Below, piece after piece: positions 43,417 to 54,957 of a stretch of 64,000 nt of DNA. The notes beneath the pieces are model-generated. The model was not told where the DNA came from, made no database searches, and was given only the letters and a program-made list of their open reading frames with translations. The DNA comes from Roseomonas sp. OT10 (GTDB lineage Bacteria; Pseudomonadota; Alphaproteobacteria; Acetobacterales; Acetobacteraceae), in contig NZ_CP087719.1 in NCBI RefSeq assembly GCF_020991085.1, forward strand, positions 4,422,001 through 4,486,000, written 5' to 3'. The position numbers were made by a program, and so were the translations under genes. Within the stretch, counting starts at the first letter, position 1. Every line of letters begins with the position of its first letter.

Positions 43417-44447
43417 ATGAGCCCGCTCAACCGGCGACGCTGGGCGAATTTCCGGGCGAACCGGCGGGGCTATGTCTCGCTCTGGCTGTTCGGGCTGCTG
43501 TTCGTAGTCACCCTCTTCGCCGAGGTGCTGGCGAACGACCGGCCGATCGTGGCGCGGGTGGAGGGGCAGTGGTTCTTCCCCGTGCTGACCGACTATGCCG
43601 AGAGCGACATCCTCTCCGACGGCTTCCCCACCACCGCCGACTGGCGCGACCCGGTGCTGCTGGCCGAGGTGGAGAAGCGCGGCTGGGCCGTCTGGCCGGC
43701 GGTGCCCTATCGCTTCGACACGGTGGTGCGCGACCTGGGCGTGCCGGCCCCTTCGGCGCCCAGCGCGCGGAACCCGCTGGGGACGGACGACCAGGCGCGG
43801 GACGTGCTGGCGCGGGTGATCTGGGGCTTCCGCATCTCCGTGCTGTTCGGGCTGGCGCTGACGCTGGTCTCCTCGGTGATCGGCATCGCGGCGGGGGCGG
43901 TGCAGGGGTACTACGGCGGCTGGGTCGATCTGGGGCTGCAACGCTTCATCGAGGTCTGGTCGGGGATGCCGCAGCTCTTCCTGCTCATCATCCTGGCCAG
44001 CGTGATCGAGCCGGGCTTCTGGACCCTGCTGGTGTTCCTGCTGCTCTTCTCCTGGATGAGCCTGACGGGCGTGGTGCGGGCGGAGTTCCTGCGCGGCCGC
44101 AACCTCGACTACGTGCGCGCCGCCAAGGCGCTGGGGGTGGCGGATTCCCGGCTGATGCTGCGCCACATCCTGCCCAACGCCATGGTCGCGACACTGACGC
44201 TGCTGCCCTTCATCCTCTCGGGCAGCGTCACCGTGCTGGCCAGCCTGGACTTCCTGGGCTTCGGCCTGCCGCCCGGCTCGCCCTCGCTGGGGGAGCTGGT
44301 GGCGCAGGCCAAAAACAACCTCCAGGCCCCCTGGCTGGGGATGACGGCCTTCCTCGTGCTCGGGGGCACGCTGACCCTGCTGATCTTCATCGGCGAGGCG
44401 GTGCGCGACGCCTTCGACCCGCGCAAGCTTCCGGGAGGACGCGGCTG

Positions 44448-44448
<1 letters not shown>
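43417..44448 (+). CDS. yejE: YejE-type ABC permease
   Basis: Second inner-membrane permease of the Yej importer, 343 residues. It has the N-terminal RRRWANFRANRRGYVSLWLF segment typical of YejE, a long periplasmic loop with NPLGTDDQARDVLARVIWGFR, six hydrophobic segments and the coupling loop RNLDYVRAAKALGVADSRLMLRHILPNA. It follows repeat copy E and overlaps yejF by one base (TGATG). Confidence 0.94.
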
Positions 44449-46049
<1,601 letters not shown>

Positions 46050-46097
46050 TACAGAGCGGGACAGCGGGCCTGGCTATCCGGCCCACCGGCAGGCACG

Positions 46098-46113
46098 GGC
46101 GGCGATCGCCGCC
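46098..46113. terminator. Perfect palindrome between convergent yejF and marR-like genes
   Basis: GGCGGCGATCGCCGCC, a 16-base perfect palindrome, lies in the 115-base gap between two convergent genes. It may act as a terminator stem, though there is no T-run; PvuI-type GATC-centred palindromes can also occur by chance in GC-rich DNA. Confidence 0.35.
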
Positions 46114-46164
46114 GCGTATCCTGCCGGTCCCGAGGCCCGGAGGCCAGGGTCAGGGGTGGTCCGG

Positions 46165-46569
46165 TCAGACGGCCGCCTTGGCCGGGGTCTCGTAGTTCGC
46201 GGGTTCCGCCAGGGCGGGTCCGCCGGCCGCCTGGGCTGCCTCGCCCATGATCGCGGAGAGGTCGCGCAACAGGGTGGAGCCCTTCATGGTCCGCTGCACC
46301 AGCACGCTGCGGCGGTCCTGCGGGTCCGTCTTGCGACGGGTCAGGTCCAGCTCGCCCAGGCGGTCCAGGGCGCGGGTGATGGCAGGCTTCGAGACGTTCA
46401 GCGAGGCGGCGAGGCCGCGAACGGTGTGCGGGCCATCGGCCAGATAGGTGGTCAGGAAGACGCCGAGCTGGCGCGCGGACAGGTCTGGCCCATCCCGCCG
46501 CACCATCGCGACGATGGTGTCGCGGAGAATCTCGACCAGCTCATCCGAGCTCATCTTCTGAAGTGTCAT
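46165..46569 (-). CDS. MarR-family transcriptional regulator
   Basis: Small winged-helix DNA-binding regulator, 134 residues. It shows the MarR pattern: ARQLGVFLTTYL, the recognition part HTVRGLAASLNVSKPAITRALDRLGELDLTRR, and the wing DPQDRRSVLVQRTMKG with the characteristic DxRS. The C-terminal dimerisation helix is short. The upstream 140 bases are much less GC-rich than usual here and should hold its promoter. The nearest candidate target is the aminopeptidase gene upstream on the same strand, but no operator could be assigned. Confidence 0.88.
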   Translation of the reverse strand: MTLQKMSSDELVEILRDTIVAMVRRDGPDLSARQLGVFLTTYLADGPHTVRGLAASLNVSKPAITRALDRLGELDLTRRKTDPQDRRSVLVQRTMKGSTLLRDLSAIMGEAAQAAGGPALAEPANYETPAKAAV

Positions 46570-46708
46570 GCCGCTTGTTGTCCTTTCTTAAATTTCATTT
46601 TGACCGCGTCGTTCCAGGACTTCCCCCCAAGGCCAGGCCCGTACGACGCGCGCGGACCTTGGTTCCAGATTGCCCGCTCAGACTCGTTTCGTCACGGGAA
46701 GAACGTGT

Positions 46709-48151
46709 TCAATCTGACTTCGTTTCTTTTCCATGGAGCACCAGTGTGGGTAGCAGCTCTGTCAGAGCCGCATACATGGCGCGAAGAGCCTGCGCCTCTC
46801 CTCCCTCGGGACGTCCCGCTCGATGTGAATCGTTCCATCCATAGAGATCAATATGAGCCCAAGGAATGGTTGAGGGAACGAAGCGGCGCAAGAACAAGGC
46901 CGCAACAACGGCACCGGCCATCGGCTTTCCGGCGACGTTGTTGATGTCTGCTACGGAACTGTCCAACCACGAATCGTAACCTGAATGCAACGGGAGACGC
47001 CAGAGCGGGTCGTGGACACGCTCACCGGCAGCCTGCAATCCGCTGGCCAAGGCCTCGTCGTTGCAGAACAGCGCTGGCATGTCGGGACCCAGCGCCACGC
47101 GCGCCGCGCCGGTCAGGGTGGCACAGTCCATGACCAGCGCGGGGTTCTGCTCCGCGGCAAAGGCAAGCAGGTCGCAGAGGACAAGGCGGCCTTCCGCGTC
47201 CGTGTTGCCCACCTCCACTCGCAACCCCGCCCGGGTCCGCAGCACGTCCATGGGGCGGAAGGCGGCGGCCGAGACACTGTTCTCCACCGCCCCGACCAGG
47301 GTCAGCAGGCGGACCGGCAGGCGCGAGCGGATGATCAGCGCCGAGAGGCCCAGCACCACCGCGGCCCCGGCCATGTCCTTCTTCATGCGCAACATCCCGG
47401 CGGCGGGCTTGAGATCAAGGCCGCCGGTGTCGAAGCAGACGCCCTTGCCGCAGAGGACGACCAGTGGCCCGTCCGCCTTCCCCTCCCAGCGCAGCATCCC
47501 GACGCCCGGCTCGCGATCGCTGCCGGCGCCCACGGCCTGCAGTGCGGGAAAGCCCGCGCGCAGCGCCTCGCCCCCGATCCGCTCGAAGGAGGCACCCTCG
47601 CTTTCCGCCAGCGCGGCGGCGGCATCCAGCAGCTCGGACGGGCCGAGATCGGCCGCCGGGGTGTTGATCAGGTCCCGCACCCAGTGGATGACCAGCGCGG
47701 TGCCGGCCGCCTCCTCGCCCCCATCCGGCAGGGCCAGCCGGGCCGGCGCCCGCGCGGGCTTGCGATAGGCGTCGAAGGCGTAGCTGCCCAGGTCCCAGCC
47801 GAGGGCCGCGGCCGCCGGGTCATAGGCGCCGGTCAGGCGCCAGGCGGAGCCCTGCGGCAGTTGCCGCGGCAGGTCTCCATAGGTCCAGGGCAGGCCCGCG
47901 GCCTCACTCCCTCCGCCCAGGCCCAGCACCGCGCCGGCCAGCCCCTCCGCACCCGGCAGCAGGGACACCTGCCCGGCCTTCGCCGTGAAGCCGCTGGAGC
48001 GCAGGAAGGCCGCCGCCGCCGCGGGCAGGCCCGCGAGGAACTCCTCCAACCCGGCCTGCGGCACGGCTGTCAGCGGCAGCGTCGCCTCCTCGGCAGAAGC
48101 TCTCCAGATGGCGCTCCGCTCGGCGGGTGGGATGATACGATTATCAACCAT
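46709..48151 (-). CDS. M17-family leucyl aminopeptidase
   Basis: Cytoplasmic dizinc (or manganese) aminopeptidase that removes N-terminal residues from peptides. The 480-residue product has the metal and catalytic motifs GKGVCFDTGGLDLKP (from 235), MKKDMAGAA and NTDAEGRL (316-323). The N-terminal domain is shorter than in E. coli PepA, as in the PepB-like subgroup. The last 90 residues or so (46709-46985) are encoded with clearly lower GC than the rest. No good promoter was found upstream. It could process peptides imported by the Yej and dipeptide-type transporters; this is inference. Confidence 0.93.
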   Translation of the reverse strand: MVDNRIIPPAERSAIWRASAEEATLPLTAVPQAGLEEFLAGLPAAAAAFLRSSGFTAKAGQVSLLPGAEGLAGAVLGLGGGSEAAGLPWTYGDLPRQLPQGSAWRLTGAYDPAAAALGWDLGSYAFDAYRKPARAPARLALPDGGEEAAGTALVIHWVRDLINTPAADLGPSELLDAAAALAESEGASFERIGGEALRAGFPALQAVGAGSDREPGVGMLRWEGKADGPLVVLCGKGVCFDTGGLDLKPAAGMLRMKKDMAGAAVVLGLSALIIRSRLPVRLLTLVGAVENSVSAAAFRPMDVLRTRAGLRVEVGNTDAEGRLVLCDLLAFAAEQNPALVMDCATLTGAARVALGPDMPALFCNDEALASGLQAAGERVHDPLWRLPLHSGYDSWLDSSVADINNVAGKPMAGAVVAALFLRRFVPSTIPWAHIDLYGWNDSHRAGRPEGGEAQALRAMYAALTELLPTLVLHGKETKSD

Positions 48152-48294
48152 GGATTGTATTTCTCATTTTCATTTCCCTTACACTGGCGATCAAGGCGCT
48201 AGGAGGTTAGTCGCGCCCGGGCGAAGCACCATCCCGCCGAGACACGATCCGCACGACGCTAGGCAGCCCGGGCGGCAGGTGTTAGGCGCCCGGG

Positions 48295-49413
48295 ATGCGC
48301 ATCCTGCTGTGGTATTGGGGGCGTCGCGGCGGGGGCGCGCAGTACGCTCTCTGCCTGGCGCGCGCCCTGGCAGCCCGTTCCGACGTGACGCTGGAGCTGT
48401 CCCTGGCCGACCGGGTGGAACAACTGGCGGCATTCCGCGCCATCGGCACCGGGCTGGATGCGGTCCCGACCTTCGCGGGCCTGCCCGGGGCGGCGCTGGG
48501 ACTGCTGCGCGCACCCGCCCTGCGCCGCCGGCTGCTGCGCCAGGCGGCACGGATGCGTGCGGAGGTCGTGCTGTCCGCCATGAGCCATGTCTGGACGCCC
48601 CTGGTCGCGCCCGCCCTGCCCCGGGCCGGGCTTGCCTTCGTGCCGGCGATCCACGACGCCGCGCCGCATCCCGGTGACCCCGCGCTGTTCTGGGACTGGC
48701 GGCTGCGCACGGAGCTGGGCGCCGCCCGCGCCGCCCTCACCTTCTCCCGTGCGGTGGAGGAGAGGGTGGCACGGCTGCGACCCGGGCTGCCTCTCCTGCG
48801 GATGCCGCTGGGCGCGCACCTGCCCGGCGGCGGGGCCGCGCCGCGCCCGCCCGATGCGGCGCCGGCCGGGCAGGCTTTCGTCTTCTTCGGCCGGCTGCGT
48901 GCCTACAAAGGCCTGGACCTGCTGCGCGATGCCTTCACCCTGCTGCGGCAGCGCCGGCCCGAGGCGCGGCTGCGGATCGTGGGCGAGGGAGATGCCGAAG
49001 CCTGCGCCCCTGGCCTGGCCGGCCTGCCCGGCGTGACGCTGGAGCAGCGCTGGGTGCCGGATGGGGAGATGGCCGCCCTGCTGGCCGGGGCCTGGGCGGT
49101 GGTGCTGCCCTATCGCGAGGCTAGCCAGTCCGGCGTCCTGCCCCTGGCCCTGGCGCTCGGGGTACCGGCGGTGGCAACGCCCGTGGGCGGGCTGGCGGAG
49201 CAGATCGGCGAGGGCCGGGGCGGGCTGCTCGCGGCGGCCGCGACACCGGCCGCCCTGGCCGAGGCCATGGAGCGGATGATGGAACCGGCGCAGAGGGAGA
49301 GAAGCGCCGCCGAGGCGCGGGGCACCGGGGCGGTCCTGGCCGACTGGGACGCCCAGGCCGCGGCGCTGGTGGACGGCCTGCGTGGGCTGGGCCTTGGCGG
49401 GGGGCGGGCATGA
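48295..49413 (+). CDS. Glycosyltransferase family 4 protein
   Basis: GT-B fold glycosyltransferase, 372 residues, likely adding a sugar to a cell-surface glycan. It opens MRILLWYWGRRGGGAQYALCLARAL, has the C-terminal domain GQAFVFFGRLRAYKGLDLL (from about residue 196) and the donor-binding YREASQSGVLPLALALGVPAVAT segment with the conserved Glu. No membrane segment. It overlaps the next glycosyltransferase gene by 4 bases (ATGA) and starts the polysaccharide locus. Sugar and acceptor unknown. Confidence 0.88.
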   Translation: MRILLWYWGRRGGGAQYALCLARALAARSDVTLELSLADRVEQLAAFRAIGTGLDAVPTFAGLPGAALGLLRAPALRRRLLRQAARMRAEVVLSAMSHVWTPLVAPALPRAGLAFVPAIHDAAPHPGDPALFWDWRLRTELGAARAALTFSRAVEERVARLRPGLPLLRMPLGAHLPGGGAAPRPPDAAPAGQAFVFFGRLRAYKGLDLLRDAFTLLRQRRPEARLRIVGEGDAEACAPGLAGLPGVTLEQRWVPDGEMAALLAGAWAVVLPYREASQSGVLPLALALGVPAVATPVGGLAEQIGEGRGGLLAAAATPAALAEAMERMMEPAQRERSAAEARGTGAVLADWDAQAAALVDGLRGLGLGGGRA

Positions 49414-50579
49414 GCCTGCTCCGCCGGGCCTGGGAGGCGCTGCCGCGTGGCCTGCGCCGCGAGGCGCTGTTCGGCACCATGGCCGCCCTGGCGCCCCGCC
49501 CCACCCGGCCGGAGCCCGACGGGCAGGGGCCTGTCGTGGTGGCCGGCTACCTCGGCGCCAGCTCCGGCCTCGGCGCCGGGGCCAGGCGCATGTTGGAAGG
49601 GATGCGGGCCCAGGGGCTCGATCCGTTGCCGGCCGACCTGACCGGCCCGCTGCGCCAGGGGCCGCCAGGCCCGCCGCCGGCAATCCCGCCCGGGCCGGGG
49701 ACGATCGTGCTGCATGTCAACGGGCCGATGCTGCCCTGGGCTCTCAGGGCGCTGGGGCGGCAGGCGGTCGCGGGCAAGCGGCTGGTCGCCAACTGGGCCT
49801 GGGAACTGCCCACCCTGCCGCGCGACTGGGACCGCGGCTACAACGCCTGTCACCGCATCTGGGCGCCCAGCCGATTCTGCGCCGACGCCTTCCGCCGTGG
49901 CGGCTTCCCGGAGCCGCAGATCGTCCCCTACACCGTGCCGGCCCCCGATCCCTCCGCCAGGACGCGCGCCGATTTCGGTCTGCCGCCGGATGCCTTCGTC
50001 ACCCTGACGCTGTTCGACGCCACCTCCTCCTTGGCCCGGAAGAACCCGCTGGGCGCGATCGCGGCGCATGCCCGCGCCTTCGGCGACGACCCCTCCCGCC
50101 TCCTCGTGCTCAAGACCCATGGCACGGCGGAGGCGAAGGGCAGCTGGGAGCCGGTGGCGCGGGCGGCGGCAGGGCACTCCAACGTGCGCGTGCTGGATGC
50201 GGACCTGCCGCGCCGCGACCTCTGGGCATTGATGCGGGAATGCGACGCGCTGCTCTCCCTGCACCGGTCGGAGGGCTACGGCTTCGCCATGGCCGAGGCG
50301 ATGGCGATCGGCCGCCCGGTCGTGGCCACAGGCTGGTCCGGCAACACCGACTTCATGACCGGGCCCGGCTGCTTTGCCGTGCCCTGGACACTGGTGCCGG
50401 CCCGCGACCCCCAGGGCACCTATGACATGCCGGGCACGCGTTGGGCCGATCCGGACACCGCAGCCGCAGCCCAGGCGCTGCGGCGGATCGCCGGGGACCC
50501 GTCGCTGCAACGGCCGGCCCCGGTCCGCTTCGCCCCGCCCGACTACCGCGCCGCGCTGGCCGTCCCGCCCGAAGGGTGA
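49410..50579 (+). CDS. Glycosyltransferase family 4 protein
   Basis: Second GT-B glycosyltransferase, 389 residues. It has GYLGASSGLGAGARRMLEG near residue 48, NWAWELPTLP, IWAPSRFCADAFRRGG, and the donor-site HRSEGYGFAMAEAMAIGRPVVAT (residues about 285-307) with its EGYGF/E pattern. The WAWELP and WAPS segments resemble mannosyl- or rhamnosyltransferases of O-antigen loci; substrate is not proven. It is coupled to the preceding glycosyltransferase; a hairpin-1-like repeat piece and a small terminator-like hairpin follow. Confidence 0.87.
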   Translation: MSLLRRAWEALPRGLRREALFGTMAALAPRPTRPEPDGQGPVVVAGYLGASSGLGAGARRMLEGMRAQGLDPLPADLTGPLRQGPPGPPPAIPPGPGTIVLHVNGPMLPWALRALGRQAVAGKRLVANWAWELPTLPRDWDRGYNACHRIWAPSRFCADAFRRGGFPEPQIVPYTVPAPDPSARTRADFGLPPDAFVTLTLFDATSSLARKNPLGAIAAHARAFGDDPSRLLVLKTHGTAEAKGSWEPVARAAAGHSNVRVLDADLPRRDLWALMRECDALLSLHRSEGYGFAMAEAMAIGRPVVATGWSGNTDFMTGPGCFAVPWTLVPARDPQGTYDMPGTRWADPDTAAAAQALRRIAGDPSLQRPAPVRFAPPDYRAALAVPPEG

Positions 50580-50635
50580 CACGGGGGCCGAGGGGTCCGG
50601 CCGATCCTGGCGCCGCGCGCCTGGGGGCCCACCCG

Positions 50636-50661
50636 GGGGGGGAGGCGTTGCCTGGCCCCCC
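50636..50661 (+). repeat. Solo hairpin-1 module of the structured repeat
   Basis: A stem with GGGG.AGGC / GCCT.GCCCC-type arms and a GTT loop, 56 bases after the second glycosyltransferase stop, on the gene's strand. It matches the first hairpin of full repeat copies; the other modules are absent or unrecognisable. Confidence 0.5.
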
Positions 50662-50681
50662 GCCGGGGCGCCGGGGCGGAT

Positions 50682-50697
50682 TCACCCCATCGGGTGA
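50682..50697 (+). terminator. Terminator-like hairpin before gmd
   Basis: Six-base-pair stem TCACCC/GGGTGA with a CATC loop followed by TTT, located between the glycosyltransferase pair and gmd. It could end the first transcript of the locus, leaving gmd-rmd with its own promoter. Confidence 0.45.
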
Positions 50698-50723
50698 TTT
50701 CACCTTCCGGCCATCCGTTCTAA

Positions 50724-51737
<1,014 letters not shown>

Positions 51738-51742
51738 CGGCG

Positions 51743-52717
51743 ATGGCCGGCGTGCCGGGCCGCCCGCTGCCGCAGCGCATCCTCGTCACCGGGGCAGGCG
51801 GCTTTGTCGGCCGGCATCTGATGCCGGTGCTTCGGGCCGCCTTCCCCGCCGCCCGGCTGCTGGCCGCCTCGCGCCAGGGCACGGTCGCCGGGGCGGAGGA
51901 GACGGTGCCGCTCGACCTGCTCGACCCGGGGCTGGAGGCTGTGCTGCGGCGCTTGGCGCCGGATGCCGTACTGCACCTCGCGGCGCAGTCTTCCGTGCCC
52001 GAATCCTTCGCCGACCCCGCAGGGACCTGGCGGGTGAACCTGGGCGGCACCATGGCGCTGGGCGAGGCGATCCGCCGCGCCCTGCCGGAGACGCGGCTGG
52101 TCCACGTCTCCTCGGCCGAAGTCTATGGCCTGGCCTTCCAGAGCGGCGTGCCGCTGACCGAGGACGCGCCCTTCCGCCCTGCCAACCCCTACGCCGCCTC
52201 CAAGGCCGCGGCCGACCTGGCGATCGGCGAGATGAGCCTGCGCGGACTGAACGCGGTACGGCTGCGCCCCTTCAACCAGGCCGGCGGCGGGCAGACCGAC
52301 CGCTTCGCCCTCGCCGCCTTCGCGAAGCAGGTGGCGCTGATCGAGGCCGGGAAGCAGGAGCCCGTGCTGCGCACCGGCGCGTTGGACCGCTGGCGGGACT
52401 TCCTGGACGTGCGCGACGTCTGCGCCGCCTATGCCGCCGCTCTGGCCCGGCCCGACCTGCCGGCCGGCTGCGTCTTCAACATCGCCTCCGGCACGCCGCG
52501 CCGCATCGGCGACATCCTGGACACGCTGATCGCCCTGGCCGGCATCGAGGTCCGCATCGAGGAGGAGGCCTCCCGCCTGCGCCCGACCGACGTGGAGCGG
52601 ACCGCCGGCGACGCCACGGCCGCGCATGCGGCGCTGGGCTGGGCCCCGCATATCCCCTGGGAGACGACCCTGGGCGACCTGCTGCAGGATTGGCGCGACC
52701 GCGTGGCCAGGGGCTGA
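51743..52717 (+). CDS. rmd: GDP-6-deoxy-D-mannose reductase (NAD-dependent epimerase/dehydratase family)
   Basis: Probably reduces GDP-4-keto-6-deoxymannose to GDP-D-rhamnose. The 324-residue extended SDR protein has TGAGGFVG (16-23), HLAAQSSVPESF, SSAEVYG, the catalytic pair in NPYAASKAAAD, and RPFNQAGGGQ. The start at 51743 lies 5 bases after the gmd stop. A GDP-L-fucose synthase would look different (it carries an epimerase site); the Rmd assignment rests on the Rmd-like HLAAQSSV and PFNQ segments and gene pairing. Confidence 0.88.
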   Translation: MAGVPGRPLPQRILVTGAGGFVGRHLMPVLRAAFPAARLLAASRQGTVAGAEETVPLDLLDPGLEAVLRRLAPDAVLHLAAQSSVPESFADPAGTWRVNLGGTMALGEAIRRALPETRLVHVSSAEVYGLAFQSGVPLTEDAPFRPANPYAASKAAADLAIGEMSLRGLNAVRLRPFNQAGGGQTDRFALAAFAKQVALIEAGKQEPVLRTGALDRWRDFLDVRDVCAAYAAALARPDLPAGCVFNIASGTPRRIGDILDTLIALAGIEVRIEEEASRLRPTDVERTAGDATAAHAALGWAPHIPWETTLGDLLQDWRDRVARG

Positions 52718-52739
52718 TCCCCGGCCGCCGTCGCCTGGA

Positions 52740-52758
52740 GGGAAGGCTCCGCCTCCCC
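52740..52758. repeat. Solo hairpin-1 module between rmd and a convergent glycosyltransferase gene
   Basis: GGGaAGGC / GCCTcCCC arms around a TCC loop, 22 bases after the rmd stop. It matches the first hairpin of the dispersed repeat (compare copy E) without the later modules. Its place between convergent genes suggests it works as a terminator. Confidence 0.5.
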
Positions 52759-52777
52759 CGAGGGCCCGGAGCGACGC

Positions 52778-54187
52778 TTACCGCTCGCCGGGGTGGGCCG
52801 TGAGATCGAGGATCGCCCGGGCGGCCGCCGACCAGGGGGTGGGACGGAACTCCTCGCGGATCCGCCGTTCCAGCGCGGCGATCTCCTGCGGCTGCTCGAT
52901 GGCGCGGCGGATGAGGGCGGTGGCGCCGGTCACGTTGTCCGGGTCGAGATAGAGGCAGAAGGGGCCGCCGGCCTCCGGAACCGAGGCGCGGTCCGAGGCG
53001 ATGCAGGCGCGGCCGAAGCTCAGGCTTTCCGTCACGGGCAGGCCCCAGCCCTCGTAGAAGGACGGGAAGAGGGTGAAGCGGCAGTCGCGGTAGAGCAGGC
53101 GCAGCTCCGCGTCGCTGCCGCCGCGGACCAGGACCAGCTTGCCGCCAAGATGGGCGGAGTTCTCGATCTGCTGCATCAGGTCGGCGACCAGCCAGCCGAC
53201 CTGCCCGGCGAAGACCAGGCGCGGCACCTGCGCCTCCGGCATCTCGCGCATCAGGCGACGCCAGGCACGGAATGCCAGGGTATGGTTCTTGCGCGCCTCC
53301 AGGGTGGAGACGAACAGGACGTAGCCCGGATCGGCCGGCGGCGGCGCCACGGCGGGCGGCAGCGGCGGGATGGCGCCGAAGCCGGTGCCGACGGGGATCG
53401 TCTCCACGCGCGTCGCGGCGGCGAGGCCCTCGCGCGCCAGCCATTCGGTCAGGTCGGCCGCGGTGGCGCGGGAGATGGCCAGGGCCCAGTCGCAATGCGG
53501 CAGGGTGGCGCGCAACCAGCTGCCGAAGACCCGCACCAGCCCGGGGTCGAACCACTCGGGATGCAGGATGGCGATCAGGTCGTAGACCACCAGGGCGACG
53601 CGCAACCCGTGACGCTGCTTCAGCCCTGCTAGCATCTGCCCGTATTCCGGCCGCGACCAGGGCGCGCCGGGGACCAGCAGGACGTCGCCCGGCGCCGGCG
53701 CGATGGCCTCGCCCTGTGTCCGGCGGGCGGCGGGGCGCAGGCGGTCGTGCGCGAAGCCTGCGACGAGGCCCGCGATCGCGCGCGCGCTCTCCACCCCGTG
53801 CTTCGCCGCGGCGGCCTGGGACAGGACCGTCCGCATCAGCGGGAAGCGGACGGTGCCGGGCAGCCGGCCCAGCGAGCGCTTGATCAGCCCCCGCTCGCCC
53901 GGGCCTTCCGGGGGGCGGGCCGCATGCGCCGCCAGCACGTCGAAGCCGCTTCTCCCGGCGGGCGCGGCTTCCGCCTGGCCGGCGCCCAGCCGCTCGTAGA
54001 GCTGTTCCACGTCACTCCAGGCCACCTGCTGCAAGCCGCCCGCGAGGGGCTGGTGGCGGCAGAAGCGGACGCCCGGCTCGGCGGAGAGGGCACGGCACAT
54101 CTCGAAGGCGAAGCGCTGGATGCCGGATGGCCGCTTGCCGATCAGCAGGTAGTCGAACAGGTCCTCGACATCGACCCAGACGGTCAT
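52778..54187 (-). CDS. Glycosyltransferase family 4 protein
   Basis: GT-B glycosyltransferase, 469 residues, probably extending an O-antigen-like glycan. It starts MTVWVDVEDLFDYLLIGKRPSGIQRF, an opening seen in family 4 enzymes linked to Wzm/Wzt exporters. Its C-terminal donor domain has YVLFVSTLEARKNHTLAFRAW and FPSFYEGWGLPVTESLSFGRACIASD with the EGWGLP..E motif. It lies 25 bases downstream of the Wzt-like ATPase gene, on the same strand. Donor sugar not known; GDP-D-rhamnose from the neighbouring gmd-rmd pair is a reasonable candidate. Confidence 0.9.
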   Translation of the reverse strand: MTVWVDVEDLFDYLLIGKRPSGIQRFAFEMCRALSAEPGVRFCRHQPLAGGLQQVAWSDVEQLYERLGAGQAEAAPAGRSGFDVLAAHAARPPEGPGERGLIKRSLGRLPGTVRFPLMRTVLSQAAAAKHGVESARAIAGLVAGFAHDRLRPAARRTQGEAIAPAPGDVLLVPGAPWSRPEYGQMLAGLKQRHGLRVALVVYDLIAILHPEWFDPGLVRVFGSWLRATLPHCDWALAISRATAADLTEWLAREGLAAATRVETIPVGTGFGAIPPLPPAVAPPPADPGYVLFVSTLEARKNHTLAFRAWRRLMREMPEAQVPRLVFAGQVGWLVADLMQQIENSAHLGGKLVLVRGGSDAELRLLYRDCRFTLFPSFYEGWGLPVTESLSFGRACIASDRASVPEAGGPFCLYLDPDNVTGATALIRRAIEQPQEIAALERRIREEFRPTPWSAAARAILDLTAHPGER

Positions 54188-54212
54188 GGGCGGCGGGGTC
54201 CGGGGGCGGCGG

Positions 54213-54953
54213 TCACGCCGCGGCCCCGATGCCCAGGACCTCGTCGACCGGACCGTCGGCGATGATCCGCCCGCCCTCCAGCCGGATCGCCCTGGTGCAC
54301 CAGCGGCGCACGATGCTCATGTCATGGGTGGCGATCACCAGGATCTCCGCGCCCTGCACCAGGCTGGTGAGGCGGGCTTCCGCCCGCTCCATGAACTGGC
54401 CGTCGCCCGCCATGAACCACTCGTCCATCAGCAGGATCTGCGGCTCCATCGCGGTCGCCATGGCGAAGGCGAGGCGGAGCTGCATGCCGGCGGAATAGCC
54501 GCGCACCGGCACGTCGAGGAACTCGTCGAGCTGGGAGAACTCGGCCGCGTCCTCCTCCAGCCGCTCCAGCTCCTCGGCACTCAGGCCGCGGTAGAGGCCG
54601 CGCAGGCGGATGTTCTCGCGCCCCGTCGAATCGGGGTCCATCCCGGCGCCCGGATCGATCAGGGAGCCGATCGCGCCCTCCACCCGCAGGCTGCCGCCCA
54701 CCGGCTCGTAGATGCCGGCGATGGTGCGCAGCAGGGTGGTCTTGCCGGCGCCGTTGTGGCCGATCAGGGCCACCCGCTCGCCATTCCCGATGGCGAAGTC
54801 GAGCCCGCGCAGGGCGCTGACCACCACGCGGTTGGAGGCGTCGGTGCGGACCCGCTTCGCCGCCTTCGCCAGGAGGCGCTTCTTCAGGCTGCGGGCCCCG
54901 ACATGGTAGAGCGGGAACTCGATGGTCAGCCCGCTGGATTTGATCAGCGCCAT
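54213..54953 (-). CDS. Polysaccharide-export ABC ATPase (Wzt/KpsT-like)
   Basis: ATPase that powers export of a lipid-linked or capsular polysaccharide through the partner permease. The 246-residue product has Walker A GHNGAGKTT (65-73), GSLIDPGAGMDPDSTGRENIRL typical of this subfamily, the signature YSAGMQLRLAFA, Walker B LLMDEWFMAGD and H-loop ATHDM. It lacks the C-terminal carbohydrate-binding domain of longer Wzt proteins, so it does not read a chain-terminal tag itself. The start at 54953 lies 4 bases after the permease stop. Confidence 0.92.
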   Translation of the reverse strand: MALIKSSGLTIEFPLYHVGARSLKKRLLAKAAKRVRTDASNRVVVSALRGLDFAIGNGERVALIGHNGAGKTTLLRTIAGIYEPVGGSLRVEGAIGSLIDPGAGMDPDSTGRENIRLRGLYRGLSAEELERLEEDAAEFSQLDEFLDVPVRGYSAGMQLRLAFAMATAMEPQILLMDEWFMAGDGQFMERAEARLTSLVQGAEILVIATHDMSIVRRWCTRAIRLEGGRIIADGPVDEVLGIGAAA

Positions 54954-54957
54954 CCAC

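Noticed and set aside
48166-48194. Possible promoter of the aminopeptidase gene (TTGATC-17-GAAAAT, minus strand)
   Set aside because: Both boxes match the consensus only partly, and the implied leader would be about 8 bases, leaving no ribosome-binding site.
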